A DNA stretch of 13,261 nucleotides, from NCBI GenBank assembly GCA_025462785.1, contig JAOAPG010000013.1, positions 1 through 13,261 of the forward strand, given 5' to 3'. Made by a program: the position numbers and the translations under genes. The notes under the pieces are model-generated. The model did no database searches. It was not told the origin of the DNA and saw nothing but the letters and a program-made list of their open reading frames with translations. The first letter of the stretch is position 1. Each line of letters opens with the position of its first letter. Source of the DNA: Acidobacteriaceae bacterium (GTDB taxonomy: Bacteria; Acidobacteriota; Terriglobia; Terriglobales; Acidobacteriaceae). Below are positions 1 to 6,852 of this stretch, in pieces.

Positions 1-2
1 AA

Positions 3-215
3 CGCAATCATTACTACAATTCTGGGGGTTGGGTCGAGGCCAAGCCTGCCTATCTCACCATTGGCGAAGAAGGAGGACGTATTCATGAATCCCGCGAGCG
101 AGCTGACGAGCGTGATTCCGGCGAAGAACGAGGTGAAATTGATTCCGGGTTTGCTGAACTCTCTGGTGAACCAGGACTACTCGAAGATGCGGAATACGAA
201 GGTATTAGTAGCTGA
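3..215 (+). CDS. C-terminal end of a probable metallophosphoesterase (partial)
   Basis: The third forward frame is open from the left edge to a TGA at 213-215. Its first 27 residues, around YYNSGGWVEAKPAYLTI, read like the final beta strands of calcineurin-type metallophosphoesterases of the UDP-diacylglucosamine diphosphatase kind, where a segment like 'N[ST]GxWVE' closes the fold. The catalytic motifs would lie outside the window, so the function rests only on this tail. The last 43 or so residues are charged, look unlike the family, and run through the start of the glycosyltransferase gene in another frame. This gives an overlap of about 131 bases, which suggests that the original stop was lost and the tail extended. 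Seen: the open frame and motif. Inferred: the family. Confidence 0.45.
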   Translation, partial: RNHYYNSGGWVEAKPAYLTIGEEGGRIHESRERADERDSGEERGEIDSGFAELSGEPGLLEDAEYEGISS

Positions 216-804
216 TGCGAACTCAACGGATGGCACTCCGGACATCGTACGGAGCTTCAGTGATCGCCTGAATATTAGTGTGATTCCTGGCGGCTTACCT
301 TCAGCAGGACGTAATGCGGGAGCTGCCCTAGCGGCTACGGATTATTTGCTCTTCCTCGATGCTGACATCGAACTCGCGTCAGAATCGCTGATTCGAAATG
401 CGATTGAATTGGCACAAAGTAAGAAACTCCACTGCGTGACGACGAACATCATCTGCCGCGATGGCACGTTTGCAGATCGGCTTACATACTGGGTCAATGA
501 CATGTTCCAGTATCTTTCCTGTTTGCATCGGCCCTTTAGTACCGGCATGTTCATGCTGTTCGACAAGAGGAGTTTTGATGAGTTGGGCGGCTTCAACACG
601 CAGATCCACTTTGCCGAGGATTATGCGCTGAGCAAGCAGGTGAAACGATCGAGATTTCGCATCGTTCGAGGCGGCGTCTACACTACGAATCGCCGCCTGG
701 AGAAGATGGGCCATTGGCGTGTAGCTGGATTGTTCTTTTCGACCGCGTTCAATTCCTGGAACAAGAAGTTTTTCCTCCGAGATCACGGATACTGGAAGGC
801 CTAA
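85..804 (+). CDS. Family 2 glycosyltransferase
   Basis: A 239-residue GT-A fold glycosyltransferase that probably moves a sugar from a nucleotide donor to a cell-surface or lipid acceptor. The N-terminus has the GT2 opening strand (TSVIPAKNE, residues 8-16), then the nucleotide-binding VADANSTDGT (42-51). The metal-binding DAD follows at residues 92-94 in LLFLDADIEL, and FAEDYALSKQ lies later, where GT2 enzymes keep an acidic catalytic residue. There is no clear membrane segment, so it is probably cytoplasmic or peripheral. The frame is open further left from a TTG at 61, but the ATG at 85 has AGGAGG at 71-76 with 8-base spacing and is preferred. It overlaps the phosphoesterase tail upstream and converges on the barrel gene downstream. 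The acceptor cannot be deduced. Confidence 0.85.
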   Translation: MNPASELTSVIPAKNEVKLIPGLLNSLVNQDYSKMRNTKVLVADANSTDGTPDIVRSFSDRLNISVIPGGLPSAGRNAGAALAATDYLLFLDADIELASESLIRNAIELAQSKKLHCVTTNIICRDGTFADRLTYWVNDMFQYLSCLHRPFSTGMFMLFDKRSFDELGGFNTQIHFAEDYALSKQVKRSRFRIVRGGVYTTNRRLEKMGHWRVAGLFFSTAFNSWNKKFFLRDHGYWKA

Positions 805-825
805 GCTCCGGTTTCTCTGCCACGT

Positions 826-1404
826 TCAAAAGTGAAGCACTGGCCCAGTAGAGAATCGGAAGCTGTTCTGAGTCCCGCCGAAAAAGCGCGTCTGCAAATC
901 GTCTCCCTGGAAACGCCAACCGATACCATGAATGAGCCTGTAGTCGATACCTCCGCCGTAAGCCGCTCCGAATGACGTAGACGAATCGGAAAACCCGCTT
1001 GCACTTTCACTCACATGAGACACGCCGAATAGCGCGTGAGCAAAAGGCGTAAAGCGCCCGACAGGTACTGACACTTGTGGTCCAAACAAAACATTGTGCA
1101 ACGACGCATGCGTATGGAAAGCGCTGCAAGGGATTCCGATCGGCGAGGTGCATCTAGTGTTAACGAAGGAATCTCCGGAGCCATAGAGTCCGCTGATATC
1201 GGCGACAATTCCGACCCACGGAAGCAATTTCCCTTCGAGTGATCCGTTCCATCCATTTAGGCCGCGGTGCGTGCCCGAGCCGAGATTGGCACTGTCGTAG
1301 GAGTATCCGATAAAAATGCTTCCGCTAGTGGGTATTTGGGCAAACCCAGCTGCAATCAACATCAAGACGGTAAATGCAACTACAGTAACTCTGCGCAAGA
1401 ACAT
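826..1404 (-). CDS. Small outer-membrane beta-barrel protein
   Basis: About 192 residues. An N-terminal signal peptide (FLRRVTVVAFTVLMLIAAGF, likely cut near AGFAQ) is followed by alternating short hydrophobic strands rich in Gly, Ser and aromatic residues (SGSIFIGYSYDSAN, FTPFAHALFGVSHV, FGAAYGGGIDYR). It ends in GPVLHF, and a terminal phenylalanine is the usual signal for barrel assembly. This matches the OmpA-like 'outer membrane beta-barrel' family of 8-strand proteins in fold and length; no enzymatic role is visible. The start is uncertain. ATG 1404 directly abuts AGGAGG, too close to be used well, while TTG 1398 sits at an ideal 6-base spacing, and a further TTG lies at 1446 without a ribosome site. 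It converges on the glycosyltransferase with a 21-base gap. Confidence 0.75.
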   Translation of the reverse strand: MFLRRVTVVAFTVLMLIAAGFAQIPTSGSIFIGYSYDSANLGSGTHRGLNGWNGSLEGKLLPWVGIVADISGLYGSGDSFVNTRCTSPIGIPCSAFHTHASLHNVLFGPQVSVPVGRFTPFAHALFGVSHVSESASGFSDSSTSFGAAYGGGIDYRLIHGIGWRFQGDDLQTRFFGGTQNSFRFSTGPVLHF

Positions 1405-1530
1405 CCTCCTGTCTATCCAAGTGACGCTAAAGAGACTTGGATGCAAGCGGAAAACCCACGGATCTGAATAAAGTTTCGTATCGATCGTAACTTTCCGTAT
1501 TCAAACAATTAATCGGATTTTTACACTCCT

Positions 1531-1559
1531 TTGGCAGGCGAAAAGAGTCCAATTACTAA
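1531..1559 (+). promoter_or_regulatory. Sigma-70-type promoter for the STAS gene
   Basis: TTGGCA (1531-1536) and TACTAA (1554-1559) are separated by 17 bases, close to the housekeeping consensus. Transcription would begin near 1566, leaving a leader of about 65 bases before the preferred TTG start at 1631. Sequence match only. Confidence 0.45.
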
Positions 1560-1630
1560 GCACTACGAATTTGAATTCAGTAACGCGTGAGCAAAGCAGC
1601 GGGGTTTTTTCTGAGACACAGGAGTCGAAA

Positions 1631-1987
1631 TTGAAGTTGAACGTCACAATCCGCACACAAGATGATGTCCTGATCGTCCACTGTCAGGGAAAGATTGTTT
1701 ATCGAGAGGATGCTGCATCTTTGTCCGACAAGATAGTCCTGTTGCTCCCGGACGCGCGCAAGCTGGTACTTGATCTCAGCTGTGTGGAAATGATCGACAG
1801 TGCTGGACTCGGCGAGTTGGTTGTTTTGTATGTCTGGGCGCAAGCCAAGGGCAATTCCATCAAACTTGCGGGTCCAGACAAGCGAATTCGTGAGCTTTTG
1901 GAGCTCACAAATCTGGCTTCGGTGTTTCCAATTCATTCCACTCTTGATGAGGCCCTGTTCTCGTGGAGCGACAGCCAGGCCGCATGA
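1631..1987 (+). CDS. STAS-domain anti-sigma-factor antagonist
   Basis: A protein of 118 residues made almost entirely of one STAS domain, as in SpoIIAA and RsbV. Such proteins bind a kinase-type anti-sigma factor and release its sigma factor; phosphorylation of a conserved serine switches them off. The strand LVLDLSCVEMIDSAGLGELV holds the DSAGL motif with that serine. GNSIKLAGPDKRIRELLELT and NLASVFPIHSTLDEAL give the closing helices and strand. The frame opens at TTG 1571, but the TTG at 1631 has AGGAG at 1620-1624 with 6-base spacing and starts right at the domain, so I prefer it; TTG 1637 is also possible. No anti-sigma kinase gene is adjacent, so the partner must be elsewhere. It converges on the LysR gene with an 11-base gap. 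Confidence 0.85.
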   Translation: MKLNVTIRTQDDVLIVHCQGKIVYREDAASLSDKIVLLLPDARKLVLDLSCVEMIDSAGLGELVVLYVWAQAKGNSIKLAGPDKRIRELLELTNLASVFPIHSTLDEALFSWSDSQAA

Positions 1988-1998
1988 GTCGAAGTGAA

Positions 1999-2916
1999 TC
2001 AGCGCTCTCGCTGAAAGCGGTAGCTGCCCCTACGCTCGAGCGAGACCGCTTCCGCCACTTTTAAAAAAGCGCGCGCCGCATGGGATAAACTTGCGGACTT
2101 GCGATGAACCAGCCGCAGCTTACGATGCAGTCGCAGTTCGCGAACCGGAATTCGAACTAATTCACCACGTGCAATTTCGTCTTCTACGCTGATTTCGGGC
2201 AGGAACGCGACGCCATTCCCCATGGCGACAAATCGTTTGATGGCTTGCAGAGTCGGCAGCTCAATATCCATGTGCAGCGGCGTCTTGTAACGTTGAAAAG
2301 CCTGAATGACTTTTTCCCGGTAGGGTGATGAAACCGTATGAGCGACGAAGGACTCCGCTCCCAACTGCCGGATGCTGATTTGCGATTCGCTGGCCAGTGG
2401 GTGAGTTGGCGGTACCACGAAAGTCAGTTCGTCCAGGTACACCACCGTAGAAGAGAGTTGCGGCTCTCTTGGATCATAAGTAAGAACCCCAAGTTCCGAG
2501 GTATGCCGCAGTACGTCGTCCGGAATGTGACTTCCCAGGGCGCGATGAACCGTGATGCGGATCATCGGATGCAGGCGACGAAATTCTGCAAGTACCGGCA
2601 GTAAGTAAAGCGCGGTAAATTCGTTAGCCGCGACCGCCAATTTTCCTTTGTGTAACTCGCGTAACTCAACTAACGCGTCGTGTGCGTTCTCCCGCAGATT
2701 GAGTAGTTTTTCGGCGTATTCCTGGAGCACGTGTCCGGCGTCAGTGAGTGAGCCATCTCGCGACGAGCGATCGAATAACGCCTCACCGATATCATCTTCC
2801 AGCTTGCGGATCGACTGACTTATGGCCGACTGGGTCCGATTCAATTTGTCGGCCGCGCGAGAGAAGCGCCCCTCGCGAGCCACGGTAAGAAAAACTTCAA
2901 GTTGTCCGAGATCCAT
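1999..2916 (-). CDS. LysR-family transcriptional regulator
   Basis: 305 residues, the normal length for the family. The N-terminal winged helix-turn-helix (about residues 1-60) has the signature FSRAADKLNRTQSAISQSIR. The effector-binding periplasmic-binding-protein fold starts at about residue 90 (KGKLAVAANEF), with the hinge segment TFVVPPTHPLA and the usual VAMGNGVAFLPE late in the domain. The ATG at 2916 is preceded by AAGGA at 4-base spacing. It is transcribed divergently from leuA across 141 bases that contain palindromes of LysR-box type, so it probably senses a metabolite of branched-chain amino acid synthesis and controls leuA and leuB as well as itself. That role is inferred from position; the protein fold is clear. 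Confidence 0.92.
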   Translation of the reverse strand: MDLGQLEVFLTVAREGRFSRAADKLNRTQSAISQSIRKLEDDIGEALFDRSSRDGSLTDAGHVLQEYAEKLLNLRENAHDALVELRELHKGKLAVAANEFTALYLLPVLAEFRRLHPMIRITVHRALGSHIPDDVLRHTSELGVLTYDPREPQLSSTVVYLDELTFVVPPTHPLASESQISIRQLGAESFVAHTVSSPYREKVIQAFQRYKTPLHMDIELPTLQAIKRFVAMGNGVAFLPEISVEDEIARGELVRIPVRELRLHRKLRLVHRKSASLSHAARAFLKVAEAVSLERRGSYRFQRER

Positions 2917-2961
2917 AACGTCCTTAGTAATCCTGATGAAGCTATTACTTTCTCTTAAGCT

Positions 2962-2994
2962 ATTAACATATGCTAATGATAATTTAAAGATTAT
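2962..2994. promoter_or_regulatory. Paired palindromes in the LysR-leuA intergenic region (candidate operator)
   Basis: ATTAACATATGCTAAT at 2962-2977 is a 16-base palindrome with one imperfect base pair per arm and fits the T-N11-A form of LysR boxes. A second inverted repeat, ATAAT-6-ATTAT, lies at 2979-2994. Their centres are 17 bases apart, in a very AT-rich stretch between the divergent genes. LysR regulators commonly bind two such adjacent sites. Binding is inferred from layout. Confidence 0.4.
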
Positions 2995-3021
2995 AAGCTT
3001 TGCTTTATTTGTCTACCTACG

Positions 3022-3027
3022 TACTAT
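3022..3027 (+). promoter_or_regulatory. Putative -10 box of the leuA promoter
   Basis: TACTAT at 3022-3027 lies about 30 bases before the leuA start. The matching -35 region (TTTGCT, 2999-3004, 17-base spacing) is poor, as expected for a promoter that needs an activator such as the divergent LysR protein. Confidence 0.3.
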
Positions 3028-3057
3028 AGAAGCTTGTAGTTGAAGGAGCACTACGAT

Positions 3058-4386
3058 ATGGACCGACAGCGAATTACGATCTTCGATACGACTTTGCGTG
3101 ATGGAGAGCAGTCTCCTGGTTGCAGCATGAATGTGCAGGAGAAGCTCCGCCTCGCGAAACGGCTCGACCATTTGGGCGTAGATGTCATTGAAGCCGGATT
3201 CCCTATCGCTTCCGACGGTGATTTTGCGGCTGTGCAAGCAGTCTCCGCTGCTGTTCAGCGCCCCATTATCGCTGCCTTGGCACGCGCCTCGAAACATGAT
3301 ATTGAGCGTGCCTGGCAGGCACTGACGAACGCGGTGCGTCCACGCATTCATATTTTCCTCGCGACGTCCGACATCCATCTCCAATACAAGCTGCGGATTT
3401 CTCGTCAACAGTGCCTGGAACAGGCGCGCGATTCAGTTCGTTTGGCGAAATCGCTCTGTCAGGATGTCGAGTTTTCGCCGGAAGACGCGACTCGTACCGA
3501 CCCGGAATTCCTGTATCAAATTTTGGAGGCTGTCGTTGATGCTGGCGCCACCACCCTCAACATTCCTGATACCGTCGGATACAGCGTGCCTTCCGAGTTC
3601 GGCGATCTAATCGCCAATATTACAAAAAGGGTGCGCGGCATCGAAAAGGCGACGATTTCGGCCCACTGCCACAATGATCTCGGGCTGGCCGTTGCTAATA
3701 CACTGGCCGCGGTTGCCGCTGGGGCGCGTCAAGTGGAATGCACGATAAACGGAATCGGCGAACGGGCAGGGAACGCTTCGCTCGAAGAGATTGTCATGGC
3801 GCTTCGCGTACGCCCGGATAAGTTTGCCTATGAGACTGGAGTGACGAGCGAGGAACTTTTCCCTATAAGTCAACTGCTGGGCGAGATCACGGGTGTACCG
3901 GTTCAACCCAATAAGGCGATCATCGGACGCAATGCTTTCGCGCACGAGGCTGGCATTCATCAGGATGGGATGCTGAAGAACCGGCTGACCTACGAAATTA
4001 TGACCCCGCAGTCTGTGGGTGTGCCCGATTCAAAGCTGGTGCTTGGTAAGCATTCCGGACGTCATGCGCTTGGCCTGCGTTGCGAGCAGTTGGGATATCA
4101 ATTCGACCGCCGCGAGCTGGATGAAATTTACCGCCGCTTCGTGGTCTTGGCTGATGAAGTAAAGCATGTGCACGATCATCACCTGCTCACCCTCATTCGC
4201 GAATCTCATGGTGCGCGACCCGCTGTCGCCGCTCAGGCCGCCGCCGCTGCTGCGACTGGTGAACATGGAAGTTTTGAAAAGACTTTCCCAGACGTTCTTC
4301 CTGCAGACTTCAGCGCGGCCAGTTTGCCTCTGCACCCGAGTGCGGAGCACGCTCGCGAACAGGAAGATTACCTCTGGGGAGTGTAG
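3058..4386 (+). CDS. leuA: 2-isopropylmalate synthase lacking the usual leucine-sensing domain
   Basis: 442 residues. It condenses acetyl-CoA with 2-ketoisovalerate in the first committed step of leucine synthesis. The TIM barrel opens with FDTTLRDGEQSPG (residues 9-21; Arg14, Asp15 and Glu17 are catalytic or metal-binding). It also carries the metal site HCHND in TISAHCHNDLGLA and NGIGERAGN. Subdomain segments GRNAFAHEAGIHQDGML and LVLGKHSGRHAL are intact. The sequence stops matching near residue 385: instead of the C-terminal leucine-binding domain of about 120 residues there is an alanine-rich tail of about 57 residues ending EDYLWGV. The ATG at 3058 has AAGGAG at 3043-3048. The enzyme may be insensitive to leucine feedback, or may be a related condensing enzyme; leuB follows. 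Confidence 0.87.
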   Translation: MDRQRITIFDTTLRDGEQSPGCSMNVQEKLRLAKRLDHLGVDVIEAGFPIASDGDFAAVQAVSAAVQRPIIAALARASKHDIERAWQALTNAVRPRIHIFLATSDIHLQYKLRISRQQCLEQARDSVRLAKSLCQDVEFSPEDATRTDPEFLYQILEAVVDAGATTLNIPDTVGYSVPSEFGDLIANITKRVRGIEKATISAHCHNDLGLAVANTLAAVAAGARQVECTINGIGERAGNASLEEIVMALRVRPDKFAYETGVTSEELFPISQLLGEITGVPVQPNKAIIGRNAFAHEAGIHQDGMLKNRLTYEIMTPQSVGVPDSKLVLGKHSGRHALGLRCEQLGYQFDRRELDEIYRRFVVLADEVKHVHDHHLLTLIRESHGARPAVAAQAAAAAATGEHGSFEKTFPDVLPADFSAASLPLHPSAEHAREQEDYLWGV

Positions 4387-4439
4387 AAGGTTCCCCAGTT
4401 TTGATTTCAAACTGCTTTCGAACCAGGCAATTCTTTATC

Positions 4440-4478
4440 CGAGCGGAAGCTCGTAATCGCGCGATTTTCTGCGAAAAT
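4440..4478 (+). promoter_or_regulatory. Cluster of inverted repeats in the leuA-leuB gap
   Basis: Three elements lie side by side: a hairpin CGAGC-GGAA-GCTCG (4440-4453), a perfect palindrome AATCGCGCGATT (4455-4466), and an inverted repeat ATTTTC-TGC-GAAAAT (4464-4478). The last two share bases, so they cannot both fold. They end 8 bases before the leuB ATG. They could be a protein-binding site, an intercistronic processing hairpin or a translation control. No function is shown. Confidence 0.3.
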
Positions 4479-4486
4479 AAACCTCC

Positions 4487-5578
4487 ATGCTTCTTAAGAT
4501 AGCGGTTCTTCCCGGCGATGGCGTCGGTCCTGAGGTCACGGACGAGGCGATTCGCGTACTTGAAAATGTGGCGCGCATCTTCGGTCACGAACTGAGCCTT
4601 CAAAAAAAAGATGTAGGCGGTGCGGCTCTTGTCAGCAGCAATGATCCGCTTCCCAGCGATACGCTGCAGGCTTGCCTTTCTTCAGGTGCAGTTCTTTTAG
4701 GCGCCGTTGGCGGTCCGGCATTCGACAATTTTCCGAGTAGCCTTCGTCCGGAGAGGGGCCTGCTGCGACTGCGGCAGGAACTAGGAGTATTTGCTAACTT
4801 ACGGCCTGCCATCTGTTTCTCGTCGCTCGAAGACTCGTCTCCGCTTCGTCCTGAGGTCGTCAGCGGAACAAATGTTCTAATCGTTCGCGAACTGCTGGGT
4901 GGGCTGTATTTTGGCCAACCTCGCTCGATTCACGGTCAAGCCGGTAAACGTTCAGCGGTTGACACCATGACTTATGGTGAGCCGGAGATCGAGCGCATTG
5001 CGCACGTGGCGTTTGGATTGGCCCGTTCGCGCCGCCGCAAAGTCACGTCGGTAGACAAGGCGAATGTTCTCGATTGCTCACGTCTCTGGCGTGATGTGGT
5101 CACTCGTGTTTCGCGGGAATATCCCGATGTCGATTTATCACACATGTATGTCGATTCCGCTGCTATGGCTCTTGTATCCCGGCCGGGCGATTTCGACGTG
5201 ATCCTCACCGAGAATATGTTTGGGGACATTCTCTCTGACCAAGCTGGCGCCGTAGTGGGTTCCCTTGGAATGCTCGGTTCTGCGAGTATTGGCGGATCGG
5301 TGGGACTTTATGAACCGGTGCATGGTTCCGCTCCTGATATCGCCGGGAAAGGCATCGCGAATCCCTTGGGTGCAATTCTTTCTACCGCCATGCTTCTGCG
5401 TCATTCCTTCAACCTTGAAGCCGAAGCCGCATCTATCGAATCTGCAGTGGACAAAGTTTTGGCTGCCGGTCATCGCACGCGCGATTTGGTGAAGTCTGGA
5501 CAGGCCAGCCTAAGCACTCAAGAGATGGGCCGCAAGATTGCAGACGCGGTCGAGCAGCACGCGGAAGTGAAGTCCTAA
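4487..5578 (+). CDS. leuB: 3-isopropylmalate dehydrogenase
   Basis: 363 residues, the normal size. It is the NAD-dependent oxidative decarboxylase that turns 3-isopropylmalate into the precursor of leucine. Visible motifs: IAVLPGDGVGPEV at the N-terminus; the substrate-binding stretch LRQELGVFANLRP; RELLGGLYFGQPR; the catalytic lysine in VDKANVLDCSRLW; the metal-binding aspartates in VDSAAMALV and MFGDILSDQAG; and the NAD-binding loop EPVHGSAPDIAGKGIANP, which has the form of NAD enzymes. It follows leuA by 100 bases on the same strand and is probably co-transcribed; leuC and leuD are not in the window. The ATG at 4487 is placed by family alignment but has no Shine-Dalgarno sequence: the bases before it are CCTCC, the opposite of one. 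Confidence 0.95.
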   Translation: MLLKIAVLPGDGVGPEVTDEAIRVLENVARIFGHELSLQKKDVGGAALVSSNDPLPSDTLQACLSSGAVLLGAVGGPAFDNFPSSLRPERGLLRLRQELGVFANLRPAICFSSLEDSSPLRPEVVSGTNVLIVRELLGGLYFGQPRSIHGQAGKRSAVDTMTYGEPEIERIAHVAFGLARSRRRKVTSVDKANVLDCSRLWRDVVTRVSREYPDVDLSHMYVDSAAMALVSRPGDFDVILTENMFGDILSDQAGAVVGSLGMLGSASIGGSVGLYEPVHGSAPDIAGKGIANPLGAILSTAMLLRHSFNLEAEAASIESAVDKVLAAGHRTRDLVKSGQASLSTQEMGRKIADAVEQHAEVKS

Positions 5579-5596
5579 TTCTTTATCGGTTATCCA

Positions 5597-5617
5597 GAAA
5601 CTTCCATCGGAATTTTC
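5597..5617 (+). terminator. Possible hairpin after leuB
   Basis: GAAACTTCC and GGAATTTTC form a 9-pair stem with one mismatch and a 3-base loop, 18 bases after the leuB stop, followed by ATTTTC. The stem is AT-rich and the T tract is short, so termination activity is uncertain. Confidence 0.3.
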
Positions 5618-5669
5618 ATTTTCAACCTGACTCCCAAGTAGAACGCAATGAGCGCAAAGGAGTAGACTT

Positions 5670-5966
5670 ATGTTGCCAAAGTTTTCTGCTAATTGGGATG
5701 TTTTCATGGTTTCCGAGTGCGCCAACCCCGAGTGCTCTGCCGTATTCCTATACCTTGGTGTAGGGAAGTTGTTCCCGGTCGAAATGCAGCCTGCCGAACT
5801 GCGCCAATCAGGTTTTCAATGTGAGACGGGAATAAAGAAGCCTATGCGTCGGGTTGAATTTTTCTGGTTGTGCGATACGTGCGCCACAAGAATGACGCTG
5901 ATATTTGATAAAAATCTAGGCGTAAGAGCACAGACAGTAGCGAGAGCTCAAGCGGCTGCGTTATAG
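5670..5966 (+). CDS. Small four-cysteine (zinc-ribbon-like) conserved protein
   Basis: 98 residues. A CANPEC pair (Cys17, Cys22) and a CDTC pair (Cys68, Cys71) are spaced like a zinc-binding ribbon. Between them lies a weakly conserved stretch with a further Cys51, and FFWLCDTCATRMTLIFD forms the strongest block. I recognise this type from memory as a small protein found repeatedly in Acidobacteriota, but no function is known to me; DNA or protein binding is possible. The ATG at 5670 has GGAG at 5659-5662 with 7-base spacing; an in-frame ATG at 5706 is a weaker alternative. Its last codons overlap the stop of the convergent glycosyltransferase by 6 bases. Confidence 0.7.
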   Translation: MLPKFSANWDVFMVSECANPECSAVFLYLGVGKLFPVEMQPAELRQSGFQCETGIKKPMRRVEFFWLCDTCATRMTLIFDKNLGVRAQTVARAQAAAL

Positions 5967-6728
5967 AACGTGGGTCTGAACTTGAGCGGAGGCGTATTTG
6001 CCTCGAATTGCGTTCCGGCGAATTCTCAACACTTCCGCGAACATCCGAAGACCATCACGTAGAGGATTGATACGAGTTCCTTCGCGATGGGACCATACGA
6101 CTGGAACTTCTTCGATGCTAAACCCGAACTTCTTTGCTAAATACAATATTTCGGGATCAAATCCCCAGCGTTCAATCTGCTGAAGCGGAAAAATAGACTG
6201 GGCGGCACGCCGGGAAAAGGCTTTAAATCCACACTGCGTGTCCTTGAAGTTCAGCCCCAGAATCATTCGCAACGCCAAATTAAAAATGCGTCCAAGGATT
6301 TGACGCAGCAGGGGCTGCCTATGCGCTTGTAACTCAGGTTTCAGCCAGCGCGAGCCTATGGCAATATCGGAGCCATTCTCGATAGCCGTAAACAGCTTGC
6401 CCGCCTCTTCGATCGGTGACGAGAGATCCGCATCACTGAAGAGAAGAACATCGCCGCGAGCCCGAAGCACACCGTTACGTACGCTGTATCCTTTACCTCG
6501 GTTGCCGGGGTTGTCGATCAGCCGCAGGGCAGGGTTTTTGGCAGCATAGCTGCGAACGACTTCGCAAGTATCATCAGTAGATCCGTCATTTACCACGATG
6601 ATTTCCGCCTCCCAACCAGTCTTTTTAAAGTGAGCGAGGATCTTCGCGAGCGTGTCGCCAACGCGAACGCCTTCGTTGTAGGCAGGCAGAATGATGCTGT
6701 AGGTAAGAGACTCCAAAATATGCGTCAA
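5961..6728 (-). CDS. Polyprenyl/dolichyl-phosphate sugar transferase (GT2)
   Basis: 255 residues. It resembles dolichyl-phosphate beta-glucosyltransferase and the DPM/DPG group, which load a hexose from a nucleotide sugar onto a polyprenyl phosphate at the inner membrane for later use in surface glycan or protein glycosylation. Motifs: SIILPAYNEG (residues 11-20), IIVVNDGSTDDT (43-54), NPGNRGKGYSVRNG, the metal-binding DAD in FSDADLSSP (99-101), DTQCGFKAFSR, and the late VPVVWSHREGTRI. There is no C-terminal membrane segment. The start is uncertain: TTG 6728 and TTG 6716 both lack a ribosome site, and the fold needs to begin by about residue 9. It lies downstream of the HD-GYP gene on the same strand. 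Confidence 0.85.
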   Translation of the reverse strand: MTHILESLTYSIILPAYNEGVRVGDTLAKILAHFKKTGWEAEIIVVNDGSTDDTCEVVRSYAAKNPALRLIDNPGNRGKGYSVRNGVLRARGDVLLFSDADLSSPIEEAGKLFTAIENGSDIAIGSRWLKPELQAHRQPLLRQILGRIFNLALRMILGLNFKDTQCGFKAFSRRAAQSIFPLQQIERWGFDPEILYLAKKFGFSIEEVPVVWSHREGTRINPLRDGLRMFAEVLRIRRNAIRGKYASAQVQTHVL

Positions 6729-6852
6729 AAACGACGATTCAGTGTCTTACAAAGTCAATATTAGGGCAACAGTTATTTAGATGCTTAAAATCGCAATCTC
6801 CACAGGTGCGCACCCCTGATTAGACACAAAATTCGGGTTTAAAGGGGCCTGG

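Noticed and set aside
2..88. An upstream gene in the second forward frame ending in an ATGA overlap with the glycosyltransferase
   Set aside because: Its translation (rich in Trp, Arg and His near the end) does not look like a protein C-terminus, while the third frame shows a recognisable segment.
6805..6814. Palindrome GGTGCGCACC downstream of the HD-GYP gene
   Set aside because: Ten bases only, no T tract and no adjoining promoter; expected often by chance in such DNA.
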